Source: Agrocybe praecox
Lineage: Eukaryota > Basidiomycota > Agaricomycetes > Agaricales > Agrocybaceae
Direction of reading: 5' to 3'
Assembly (NCBI GenBank): GCA_964017145.1
Contig: OZ024848.1
Location: 3,360,501-3,424,500, forward strand
DNA: 64,000 nt
Positions 54,910-64,000 of the stretch are shown piece by piece. A model generated the notes under the pieces. The model saw nothing but the letters and a program-made list of their open reading frames with translations. It was not told the origin of the DNA and did no database searches. How positions within the stretch are numbered: position 1 is the stretch's first letter; each line of letters starts with the position of its first letter. Position numbers and translations under genes: made by a program.

Positions 54910-56001
54910 CTAAAAATTCTTTTGGGTACCTTCTTTCTTTTCTTCCCCATCCTGAATAATCTTGGTGAAATGTTCCACCAGTTCCTCATGGTTCATGGCA
55001 TTGATGTTAACTGAAGATCTGCAGTCAGCTGCCTTGTGACCCTGCCTTCTGCATTTAAAGCAGATGAGAGGCCTTACTGACTTCCATCCTGAATCAACTT
55101 CCATGGGAACTACATCTTGTTGCCTTGCTTGAGCAACATTACTCCTCTGGCTGTTAGTTGAGAAAGGAGAGGGGCTGGAAACATTGGACTTGGACTGAGG
55201 CTTTTGAGAGGTAGATGAAGAGGGTGCTTTAGAAAATGGAGAAGAGGAAGAGGAAGTAGATTTGTTGAAGGCTTCCATCTGTCTCCATTGTCTGTCCAGC
55301 TTGGTAGCCCAAGAAATCCAGCCACTCAGAGATCTGGGCATCTCAGGTACATTATAGACCCTTTCTCTGAGAGATCTGTTAAGCCCAGTCTGAAATTTCT
55401 CTACCAGTGCAGCATCATTGTACCCAGTGTCTGAGACCAACTCCCTGAAGCTAGCCACATACTCATCAGCAGTCTGACTTCCCTGCTTGAGCAAATTCAT
55501 TTTGTGTCTAGCTGTGCTAGCAGGGTCTGGATCTCCAAAGACTTCCCTGAATTCATAGACAAAATCATCCCAAAGTCCTTCTTTGGAATAATCTCCATCT
55601 AGAATTTTGGTTTTATCAAGTGCCCATTTCCCAGCAGTACCTCCTTTCATGTAGGATAGAGCACAAACAACCTTTTGAAGGTCATCTGTGATGCCTTTTC
55701 CATAGAAATATAACTTTAGTTGGCTGAGGAAGGTTTCTGCTTTCTGCATTGAACCATCAAATGGTTCAGGAGGGGAAACTTTGATTCCAGACTGTGAACC
55801 AAAGGTAAAGGGACCATGACTGGCAGGGGGAGGATGGACTTCTCTAGCAGCAGAGGAGAATGGTGATTGAGTAGTTGGAGGTGTGACTGACTGTTGCTGC
55901 TGCTGCCTTAAGAGAGCCACCTCCTGGGTAAGGAGAGAGATTTGTTGAAGGAGCTCCTCCACAGAGGGAAGAGTAGTGGTAGGGGTAGTGGTAGTGTCCA
56001 T
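54910..56001 (-). CDS. Gag protein of the gypsy element
   Basis: 363 residues. An N-terminal Thr-rich stretch and a Gln-rich coiled coil (LLQQISLLTQEVALLRQQQQ) precede the capsid-like retrotransposon gag domain. This domain includes PPEPFDGSMQKAETFLSQLK, GGTAGKWALDK, TARHKMNLLKQGSQTADEYV and EKFQTGLNRSLRERV. A Ser/Pro linker follows, then one CCHC zinc knuckle, CFKCRRQGHKAADC, that binds RNA. The start ATG at 56001 lies about 510 bases inside the 5' LTR, leaving an untranslated leader with the primer-binding site. The stop is 9 bases before the open pol frame. Intact. Confidence 0.95.
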   Translation of the reverse strand: MDTTTTPTTTLPSVEELLQQISLLTQEVALLRQQQQQSVTPPTTQSPFSSAAREVHPPPASHGPFTFGSQSGIKVSPPEPFDGSMQKAETFLSQLKLYFYGKGITDDLQKVVCALSYMKGGTAGKWALDKTKILDGDYSKEGLWDDFVYEFREVFGDPDPASTARHKMNLLKQGSQTADEYVASFRELVSDTGYNDAALVEKFQTGLNRSLRERVYNVPEMPRSLSGWISWATKLDRQWRQMEAFNKSTSSSSSPFSKAPSSSTSQKPQSKSNVSSPSPFSTNSQRSNVAQARQQDVVPMEVDSGWKSVRPLICFKCRRQGHKAADCRSSVNINAMNHEELVEHFTKIIQDGEEKKEGTQKNF

Positions 56002-56495
56002 CTTGGTGCAGATAAAGTAGAGGCTCTCTGGTGTGTGTGTGGGAGAAGCTACCTACAAAAAGTGCCCTTGAGACTATACTAAGTAACTAAAAAATACTAT
56101 GTAATGGATACCCAGTTGTCACCCCAAACACAGTGGGTCTAAACCTAGGATCACAGGATTGACTACCTGGTATTTTCCTAGACCACCAAAGACAGAAACA
56201 GTTGGCCTGAATCTGCCCCAACAGTTGGTATCCCTATCTACAAGTTCACACACAACACACAGCAGAGAGTGAGAAATCCAGTAGAAAGAGAGGTGTCTTG
56301 AGGAGATGTTGAAATTGTGGAGGGAGAAATGATGTAGAAGATTGGAAGGATATTGGAGGTTGAAGGGTTGATGATGATGAGAAAAATGATATATGTGGTA
56401 AGGGGATGTGTGGGCAAATGTTGGAAAGAGAGATGAATAGATTGGTGTAGATAAATGTGAGATGATGGATACTGAGTGGTGGGGTTGTCTGAGAT

Positions 56496-56508
56496 AGCTT
56501 CAATCTTC
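56496..56508 (-). other. Self-primer binding site of the gypsy element
   Basis: Just inside the 5' LTR the minus-strand sequence is gaagattgaagct. Its agattgaagct part is exactly complementary, over 11 bases, to agcttcaatct in the element's own LTR (plus coordinates 56661-56671). Tf1 of fission yeast primes reverse transcription with the first 11 bases of its own RNA, and this element seems to do the same. It predicts an RNA start at about 56671. Confidence 0.7.
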
Positions 56509-56559
56509 TGTCAGGGCAACACTAAGATCAGTGTGACAAGGCCACCAACAAAGACAAAG

Positions 56560-56601
<42 letters not shown>

Positions 56602-56998
56602 AGAGAGAGAGACACTCAATGGTTCTAAGAGATCACACCAATGGTAGTGGATATCCTAAGAGATTGAAGCTGGGGCTACAGCTACATACATGTCCAGTAT
56701 ATATACCCTACAGCTATTCTAGAATATTCCTCCATGACATCATAGAAAGGAATGATGAATAAGGCAATGACATCATAAAGAAAGTAAAAGAATGATGTAG
56801 AATGATGTAGAATGATGTAGAATGGATGAGGCTATGCTCATGGGAAATTAAAGTGATAAGTATCTAATCAAATGATAATCAAGAGATAATCAAGAGATAA
56901 TCAAAGATATGAAACAGATAAGATATCTACACATCTACAAAAGGGAAAAATGCGAAATAAATATAGAAAAATAAGGGAAAATAGGGGAAACCCTGACA
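56509..56998 (-). repeat. 5' LTR of the gypsy element
   Basis: 490 bp, same ends as the other LTR and identical outside the (GA)n and 'ataatcaagag' repeats. It should contain the promoter for the minus-strand transcript. Confidence 0.95.
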
Positions 56999-57003
56999 AT
57001 AGT

Positions 57004-57200
57004 AGATATAAGCCTTGTACGTTCACATAAAATTCATTCAGTACATAATTGAGGGTATATACTACATACATGCTCAGAAATATGAAGGTACAATGGTCGA
57101 CTTGCCAATAATCGGCAAAGAAATGTCGCGTATCAAATCAAAATGATAAATCAAAAATCAAAAATGTTTTCAATAGAGCTTGCGGATCTCGAACACCATA
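57004..57200 (-). repeat. Outer right arm of the split palindrome
   Basis: Reverse complement matches 49955-50160 with roughly one difference in six to eight bases. It lies directly against the gypsy target duplication. Confidence 0.7.
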
Positions 57201-57389
57201 AACAACGAATAATGCTGAATGCACAACGACGACGATGAGCGCTGAGCGTTGAGCGACGATGGTGGTGACTGTCAGACTTGCGGTAATGGGACGTCACAGC
57301 AGTAACATATTATGTACACTACAGCAAAAGTCTGGCAGACAATTTTCTGAATGATACGATTTTCTGCAACAAGCAGTATATTATTAATT

Positions 57390-58155
57390 ACAGATGCATA
57401 ATATACATAATTTTATATATTTATTCAATTGGAGAAAATATATAGGAAGAGGATATGGAAGGAAGAGGACAGAGAAGAGGGGGTGGGGAGAACAGAGGAG
57501 AATGAAAGGGGATAGGGCAAAGAGAAGGGGACAGAAAGAGAGATGGAGGGAGAAGAGGGTGAGGAAGAGGAAGAGCAAGGGAAGAAGGGGGATGGAAGTG
57601 GGAGAAGGGGGACTGCGGCCAGCCTGTGGACAGCGGTGGTGAGCGAGGAGACGGCGTGGACGAGGTACTTACCTCATGCCTATACCCTCTCCTCATTTTG
57701 CCACGTCATGTCCTTTCTCCCAACCCCGTCCCCTCGTGTTCATCGGCTCGTTCGCTGGCGTCCATCGAGGGTGGCGGTTGTGTCACGGCGACTTCGTTCG
57801 GGCTTTGTCGTGCTCGTCCGTTGCTATCGTTGTTCGCCTGGTTGGCGCCGTCGTTGTTCGTGTTGTTTGCGGCACCGTCGTCATCGTCAACATCGTCACC
57901 CCCATCGTTGTTTTCGTCGTCCCCATCGTCGTCGTCGCAGTCTACAGTCCACGTCGTGTCGTGGTCGTTGCCTTCGTTGTCGTCTTTGCGTCGTCATTTG
58001 CGTCGTGGTCGTCGTTGCGGCGTGGTGGTGACAGAAAGTGGTAGTGGCATACGGCGGGGGTGGATGGTGGTGGTAGTGGTAAGAATAACGAAACAGTGAC
58101 GACGCGCGCTGGGTAGCGGATTGTGGCTGTGCCGGCGATTTCCGACACGGCCCAG
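57390..58155 (-). mobile_element. Partial copy of the inner part of the nested element at 34780-36358
   Basis: In inverse orientation it matches 35215-36060: 'cataattttata', the purine-rich stretch against the pyrimidine-rich one, the splice-like 'gaggtacttacctc', the gtcgtc-type repeat and finally 'gccggcgatttccgac'. The outer terminal repeats (cactgcccca, ctcagaa units) are absent, so the shared inner 0.8 kb may be a mobile unit of its own. Confidence 0.6.
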
Positions 58156-58749
58156 TTTCGAATATTAATATGATTTATGAGGATTGCGCTCTACATACAC
58201 AAGTTTCAGAAGTATAAATGTTGCAGAGTACTCAAATACATATACTTGGAGTAAATAATGTACAAATATAATTTGAAAAAAAAACTCTGCGCTTTGAATA
58301 AATGCCGTGAGCTGTAGAAACATAGCAGACTTTGACGTGCGCGCTTTGGAGCGTTTTCCCACGCGCATTAATGAGTTGTGGTCGGCGCACAAGCTGCTAC
58401 ATGTTATATGACAGCAGATTAGCCATATACGCCCATAAAATGTACACTTAAGAGGACAGTAAAATTATTTTTAGAGTGTAGTCAGTTAAAATACCAAAAT
58501 TAAACACTATGCCACCGGCATACGCTGCACTCCCATGGCCCATCCGCTGTATATACACCTGCAAGCTTCAAGCTTCATTAATTATTGCGCTATCTTCTTA
58601 TAGACGGTCTCCAAGAATCTATACTAGAGTTGGATACGTCAAAATCTGTTGCAGCGTAGTTGCAAAATTTTCATTGCAAATAATAGCGGCGGAAACAATA
58701 ACCTACAGTTATCTACCTACACCATGTAAAAATAGAACAGCCCATCTAT

Positions 58750-59118
58750 TTATTTGATCGTCAACGCGTCAACCGTCAACGCCGTGCTCAAGTATCCCCC
58801 ACTTTCACCTTCCTGCCCCCCTAAAAATATAGATCTTCTGAGCGCAGAGAAATATGGACCGTATTCCTGGCATGGTGTGAATTTTTCGTGGCTGCCTCTA
58901 TTGTTTTGATTGCAAGGAGCATACAGAAGATTACCACAACACAAGGTGCATCCTTCATTTCCTGCTTGTCTCCTGCTTAAACATACTCCACACAAAGGGA
59001 CACCACATCCCAACTGGACGTAATAAAATTCCATTCCATCATCTCGCACATTGAGCGCTATAAATTCAAAGATCAACCTTATAGTGATTTTAAATCTCTC
59101 AGGAGTAAGCACACACAT
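58750..59118 (-). CDS. Hypothetical Cys-containing frame, low support
   Basis: A 122-codon frame contains GCGVPLCGVCLSRRQAGNEG and CTLCCGNLLYAPC, which is a suggestive Cys pattern. No start context or homologue was recognised. It ends close to the hAT insertion site and could be a decayed gene. Confidence 0.25.
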   Translation of the reverse strand: MCVLTPERFKITIRLIFEFIALNVRDDGMEFYYVQLGCGVPLCGVCLSRRQAGNEGCTLCCGNLLYAPCNQNNRGSHEKFTPCQEYGPYFSALRRSIFLGGQEGESGGYLSTALTVDALTIK

Positions 59119-59157
59119 CTCGCATCTCGCATCTAGGGCTACCTTGTTCTATTTATA

Positions 59158-59165
59158 GCTACCAT
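59158..59165. repeat. 8-bp target duplication (left) of the hAT element
   Basis: gctaccat immediately precedes the terminal repeat and recurs at 63115-63122. Confidence 0.9.
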
Positions 59166-62100
59166 TAGTGATGTGCCGGCTTCGGCCTGGGCCAGAAGCC
59201 GGGCCAAGCCAGGCCGGAAATAGGCCGGGCCAAGCCGAGCCAGATGTCTGGCTTGAAACGGCTTTTGGCCCGGCCTACGATTTTACAAGCCAGTAAGCCC
59301 CGGCTCAGGCCGGGGCTTAGAAGCTGAGTTTGAAAATAGTTGCTAGTTAGTAAAACTTTTAAGGTTCGTAGAACTGTTTGCAAATTGCCGCAAACCTAAT
59401 TTTTAATCAGCAAAAATCCACGCAAATCTCTGCTGATGATCAATGGACTGGCAACCAAGGCAATCGAAGCGTGCACCTGTTCCCTCATCAAAGCTCCTTA
59501 GTTCAATAAATGACGGCGAATTTGAACTTCGGTCTCACCAGAATCTCCGAGAACGAGCAACCGTGGCAACCGTGTCTAATAATACACCGAACGTTCCCAC
59601 CGAGTCTGACTCATCACAGCCCCTGCCAGCAACTTCTTCTCAGGTTTCTCCCTCCCCTGCTTTACCCTCGTCATTGTCATCTATCCCTCTCCCTCTCGAA
59701 AGTTTTAATCATGATGAGCCCGAGCGAAATGTTACTGCTGCTGGTACAAAGAGGGCAATTCAGGATAATCAAACTGATGATGAAGTAACAATCATCGGTG
59801 TTGGGGATAATGGAGGAGGTCAGAAAGGTAAGCTCTTATGGTTGTACTGTCATCACATAGGAATACTTATCATGTTCGAAGCAAATCCACGACCGAAAAA
59901 AAGGAAGAAAAACCCAGGCAAGGACACCCTCGAAACCACGCAACAAATACTATCCGACATCGATCTGACCGAACCCGAGGATTTGCCTATGCCCACAATT
60001 CAAGATAGAACGCAAGATGTTAACGCGTTTTTTGAGCCGGTAGAAACCGTGGGAGGCAAGAAAATGCGCAGGTGCATTTATTGCAAGTATGTTATGCTTG
60101 TTCTTTCTTTTACTGCGTCATAATCTTACCTTTTTCTGTCTTCAGACATCTCAAACCCGCCAAATACATAGTCAACGAGCCCACAACGTGCCGCTGTCAC
60201 ATTGAGAAATACCACTTGGTAAGTTCATTGCATATATACATGCGGTTTGAACAAAATCTATACTAACTCGTACCTAATCTTACTAGATTCAGTACGACAA
60301 TTGGTGTGAGAAGAACAGCTTTGTTTCGAAGCTACCCAAAGCGGTCAAGGCGAGGAAAGACGAGAAAGAAGCTGCTGATCGTTCAAAGCAGTCTCGTCTT
60401 GACCCGCATCTTCGAGAACACGTGAAAAAAGAACGAGTGCTGCCTTACTCGGACGACCTTTTCCGTGATGTTGCTACTAAGTGGCTGATATCGCAAGATA
60501 TGGTACGTGCATTCTTTCTTTGAATTTTTTCAGGTTCGTCTGACACATAATGTACTAGCCCATCAAAGCCCTCGAGAATCCCAGATTCAAAGAGATGATT
60601 GACGTTGCTTCAAGAGCAACAAATGGCGTCAAAATCCCAGACCGTAAGGCGACAAGGCGTCATATCCTAAACCTATTCAAGAAAAACTTGGATAATCTGC
60701 GTAAACGACTTAATGTATGTATATATCATTGTTTTCGAATCTTGGTACAAGAGCAACTAACATCTGAACTACTATCAGAGTCCAAATACGGGTCTCATCA
60801 GCATGACCTGTGATGCGTGGCAAGCGAGTAACGCCGACACGTACTTTGCTGTAACTGGACATTGGAACGAGAAATCATCTGATGGTCTATGGAAGCAGCA
60901 TCAAGCTCTGCTTGGATTTACGCAAATCAACTCAGCCCACGATGGTGTTACATTAGGACGTTCGTTGTTTAAGATCGTGAAGCGGTTAGGTATTGGGCAT
61001 AAGGTACGTCTCACATTAGAAATATCAACAGATACAAAGCTAAACAGATGACGCTGTATAGGTTGGATGGATTACCTGCGATAACGCCTCGAACAATCTT
61101 TCGATGCTTGCTCATTTTGAGAAGCTTATCAACACTTCAAAAATGCGTCGTAAATGTCAAAAATTGTGGCATTGGAAGGCGTATCACATTCAGTTTGTCT
61201 GCGTCTTTCGTTACTTAACTCAAATAGTGGAACTAATCTTGCTACCAGATGCCTCGCCCACATAATTAATCTCGCAACACAGGCATTGATTTCGGCATAT
61301 AGCAAAACAAAGCATTATGATCCAGCAGACGCCAATGACATTGAACCCGAGGTGGACAGTAATGCAAGAGATGAGGCTGGGTTGATTCGAGATGAAGTGG
61401 GGCTCGTTCGTGCGGTTACGGTCAAGGCAAGGTCATCTGTGAAGAGAAAAGAACGCCTACGTCAGCTTCAGATCACCGCTGGCAAAAAACCACTTGCCCT
61501 GCTTGTTGATATGAAGGTTCGTTGGTCTTCAACGCTCAACATGCTCAAGCGAGCACTACAGCTACGAGAGGTAAGCAGTTCGCTCTTACGATTCAACCAT
61601 ATTTTGTGACATCAATTAGTTTTTCTGCGATTTTATCACAGCAACTGTCAAGGAGGAGACGGATAAGGCCAAGAGAGAGAAACTTCTCTCTCTTGATCTA
61701 ACGGAAAGTGAATGGCAGCGAGTGAAAACTCTCATTGAGCTATTAGAGGTACGTGTAGCATATCAAATGTGTTTGTTCAACATGACTAACACTCACCTTA
61801 GCATGCCGACAATTCGCAACAGGCGTTTTCATATGATGCGTCTCCTAGCTTACACAATGGCCTGCCCGCGCTAGAGGCATTACATCGAGTTTGGAGTAAT
61901 CGTCTCACCAAGGGAAAGGACGATACAAAAACCAGCAAGTATGACCGCTTTGTTTCCGCTTTGGAGACTGCTATTGAAAAGGTAGAGGATTATTATGATA
62001 AGACCTCCGCCTCCGAGGCATATACCTTCACGATGTGTACGTTTATTTTTTAAAATTCTTTGCAGCCTTGTTGAAATGGTTCTCACTATAATTTGAGTAG

Positions 62101-63114
62101 TGCTACACCCCGAATCGAAGATGACTCACTTCAAAAAGCATTGGTCACCCGAACTCCAGAAGAAAGTGCGCGATAGTGCCGAAAAAATCGTACGTCTTAT
62201 TTCCTTTTCTTTGTAGGTAAGTATTAATCATTGCTGCTTGTTATCAATAGTTCAAGGACCGTTATATTGAGCTCTATGGAAACGAGGCTCGTCCAAAAGG
62301 TCTACGAAAATCCAACTCCAAATTAGCTAAGCTGCTGGCTGAGCTAAGTGACACTGAAACTGACGAGCCCACGTCATTACCATCCGAGAATATCTCTCAA
62401 CCCTGGCTTGCTGAGTTTAATCAGTATCTTGATGGTTTCGACGAAGTACCTGACGGCATGCCACTGATCCAATGGTGGGGGGTATGTGAATTTTTTCTAT
62501 ATATTGTCAACTTTCGTAGCTAACAAAATCTTTATATAGCTTAACTCTACTCGCTTCCCGGTCTGGTCCTCCTTGGCTATGGACTATCTTGCCATTATGG
62601 CTTCCTCGGTCTCTAGTGAGCGAGCATTTTCATCAGCTGGAATTACAATCACAAAGCGCCGTAACCGCCTTCTGCCCGATTTGGTTGAAGCACTGCAAGT
62701 TTTAAAGTGCCTCATCCGCGGTGATCTGATTTTTCGTGAAGAGCCAGCATTGATCCTTGAGGAGAGCCTGGAGGTCATTGATGAATGTGGTGAGGATGTT
62801 GATGATTGGGTAGATGAAGAGCATCCTGTCAGCTGGGATAGCCTAGTCACAGACCTCAAGGACGATGGCTGGGATTCATTTGTATTTAATCTAGATGAGC
62901 TTTCCGACGATGACTGATTACTATATATGTATATAATTTCTCAAAATAGAAATATTCTCACGCATACACATAAGCCACGGCTTAGGCCAAAGCCAGGCCA
63001 AGCCAGGCCGTCTTTCTGGCTTTTGGCCCGGCCTGCTATTTACACAAGCCAGAGCCAGCTCAAGCCAGGCCAAAGCCGCCGGCCTCAAGCCAAGCCAGGG
63101 CTGGCACATCACTA
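59166..63114 (+). mobile_element. hAT DNA transposon, 3.95 kb, apparently complete
   Basis: Terminal inverted repeats tagtgatgtgccggc (left) and tagtgatgtgccagc (right, inverted) are flanked by the 8-bp duplication gctaccat, as expected for hAT. Subterminal regions of about 120 bases at both ends are packed with aagccaggcc/ggcttggc-type repeats, probable transposase binding sites. One multi-exon transposase gene fills the interior with no disabling change seen. Confidence 0.95.
59443..62917 (+). CDS. hAT transposase
   Basis: Multi-exon gene (about 12 exons with short introns). The start at 59443 (MDWQPRQSKRAPVPSSK) follows the subterminal repeats. A BED-type zinc finger is seen across two introns: CIYCK..., then CRCHIEKYH. 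The RNase H-like core has ISMTCDAWQASNADTYFAVT (first Asp), GWITCDNASNN (second Asp, about 61063-61095), RCLAHIINLATQ and KVRWSSTLNMLKRALQLRE. The hAT dimerisation region at the end has MASSVSSERAFSSAGITITK (catalytic Glu in SSERAFS), KRRNRLLPDLVEALQVLKC and an acidic tail. A small intron (gtatca..aaatag, about 61176-61222) joins the frame before GTNLATRCLAH. The Tnp domain order and length (about 900 residues) fit fungal hAT transposases. Confidence 0.9.
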
Positions 63115-63122
63115 GCTACCAT

Positions 63123-63832
63123 GAAGCTGGGCTGCGAGCGCTATAGGACCTCACATCTTTTCTCCGGGCGTACGCTAGGCGTACGATGGTCGTACACCTG
63201 ATATCAGTTAGGTAAAAAATACTTTTTTTCTTTCCATTTTGATGTGTGCCGAAAACATGAAGAATATCCACAATATTTAAGATATCGAAGCTCCGATGAA
63301 AGATCTTAGTTTTAAATGCAGTTTCGTCTTTCATTATATTTTTAGTTATGACTTGTCGGCAGCATGATATGAAAATTTTATTTTTAATTCACTATTACGG
63401 TTACCCAAATACCCGGATTTCATACATGGTTTTTTGTAAGAGAATATTGCTATATATTATTTTAGTTTACATTGCCGAGCTGAGCTGACTAAAGTTTAAG
63501 TTTTTATTGATGTTTTCCACCAAGTAAAAATCACACAATAAAATCATAGATTTTAGGTGTGACCCAAAAAGTTGAAATCGCCGGGGTGCCTTCTCCTTTC
63601 TCATCCAGATCAGCGACCCACGCACGCACCCCCAACCCGCTCTTCCTCCCTAAGCCGGAATACGCGGAATGCGAAGAGCGCCTAGGCGGACTCATTGTCA
63701 GAAACGCAATCATATACGACGTAGGGAGGACAGGGCGCTCTTGTCGTTGTACTGGGTGGTGTTGTTGCGCGCCTTTCCCATTCGCAGCGGACGATGTCGA
63801 ACCAAAAACCTTTGGAGGATCAAGCGAAGCCC
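63123..63832. other. Flank and probable 3' region of the right-edge gene
   Basis: The AT-rich part to 63530 has no gene. The stretch 63531-63832 has open frames on both strands (minus: PKVFGSTSSAANGKGAQQH..) that may be the 3' untranslated part or an alternative exon of the gene entering from the right. The sequence is too short to decide. Confidence 0.35.
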
Positions 63833-64000
63833 TCATTGGCGTCTTCCTCTTTCCATTCGAAGTTGGGAGTTGACGTTGAACGTGGGGTACTCGACTACGA
63901 TCCCCTCTTCTTCCTCTTCCTCTTCCTCTTCCACCTCCACATCCCCCAGAGCCCTATGCACCACGATCGTCTCGACTCCGACCTTCGATTCTTCTGCTTC
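63833..64000 (-). CDS. C-terminal end of a minus-strand gene, partial
   Basis: Reading in from the right edge: EAEESKVGVETIVVHRALGD, then VEVEEEEEEEEGIVVEYP, then TFNVNSQLRMERGRRQ and TGA at 63835-63833. The frame is open from the first base of the window edge (55 codons). The acidic run is encoded by a gaagag repeat. The family cannot be told from this piece. Confidence 0.45.
   Translation of the reverse strand, partial: EAEESKVGVETIVVHRALGDVEVEEEEEEEEEGIVVEYPTFNVNSQLRMERGRRQ

Larger units (their letters stand above)
50509..56998 (-). mobile_element. Ty3/gypsy LTR retrotransposon (chromovirus, Tf1/sushi-like)
   Basis: Complete element on the minus strand with LTRs at both ends, gag and pol, and the 5-bp target duplication atagt at 50504-50508 and 56999-57003. 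The LTRs differ only in the copy number of two short tandem repeats, so the insertion is very young. A self-primer pairing site (56496-56506) and a chromodomain place it in the Tf1/sushi group of chromoviruses. All pol motifs are intact and no stop interrupts gag or pol, so it may be active. Confidence 0.95.

Noticed and set aside
57540..58100. Plus-strand frames of up to 160 codons
   Set aside because: Same repeat family in inverse orientation; low complexity and no domain.

Overview
The window is from a filamentous basidiomycete fungus, most probably an Agaricomycete. Introns are short (about 40-80 bp, GT..AG, with CTAAT-type branch sites). Two genes encode fungal DUF3494 ice-binding proteins, and the transposon families present (chromodomain Ty3/gypsy with self-priming, tyrosine-recombinase retroelement, hAT, and a large DDE family with a C-terminal PHD finger) are typical of that group. 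No rRNA, tRNA, CRISPR array or bacterial-type operon was recognised. This is an accessory, transposon-dense stretch with few host genes. One 200-base assembly gap lies at 38310-38509.

Layout. (1) Positions 1-20280 and 44280-48400 hold three copies of one segmental duplication. Each copy has a plus-strand multi-pass membrane protein gene (83-1375, 7626-8930, 45129-47036), followed by several kb of low-complexity sequence that keeps traces of minus-strand coding frames (2300-6850, 10390-12043 plus 17450-19930, 44486-44722 and 47150-48200). Copy two was split by a 5.4 kb tyrosine-recombinase retroelement (about 12046-17449; gag with an intron, RT/RNase H, recombinase). The matching unoccupied sequence survives in copy one near 5575. 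(2) Positions 21655-22282 hold a small secreted-protein gene broken by one in-frame TAG. (3) Positions 23865-29133 hold two ice-binding protein genes, head to head, with the same exon plan and mirrored upstream blocks, the product of an inverted duplication. (4) Positions 29882-37689 are a complete DDE DNA transposon with 8-bp target duplications. Its transposase gene is interrupted by a nested 1.58 kb non-autonomous element, and the whole transposon sits in what looks like a decayed minus-strand host gene. (5) Positions 38254-44003 hold the end of a foldback element running into the gap, a small membrane protein gene (38612-39208), a hypothetical gene (41538-42089) and a recombinase fragment (43641-44003). 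(6) The third membrane-protein copy is disrupted by a 617-bp near-palindromic foldback element. (7) Positions 49955-57200 were an imperfect palindrome into whose right arm a very young Ty3/gypsy chromovirus inserted (50509-56998). (8) Positions 59166-63114 are an apparently intact hAT transposon. The tail of another minus-strand gene reaches the right edge.

The best candidates for something under-described are the DDE transposon family at 29882-37689, the mirror-image ice-binding locus, and the repeated minus-strand gene unit. Gene models were spliced by eye. Exon borders of the ice-binding genes are well supported by agreement between the two paralogues; the central part of the membrane-protein family is not resolved.
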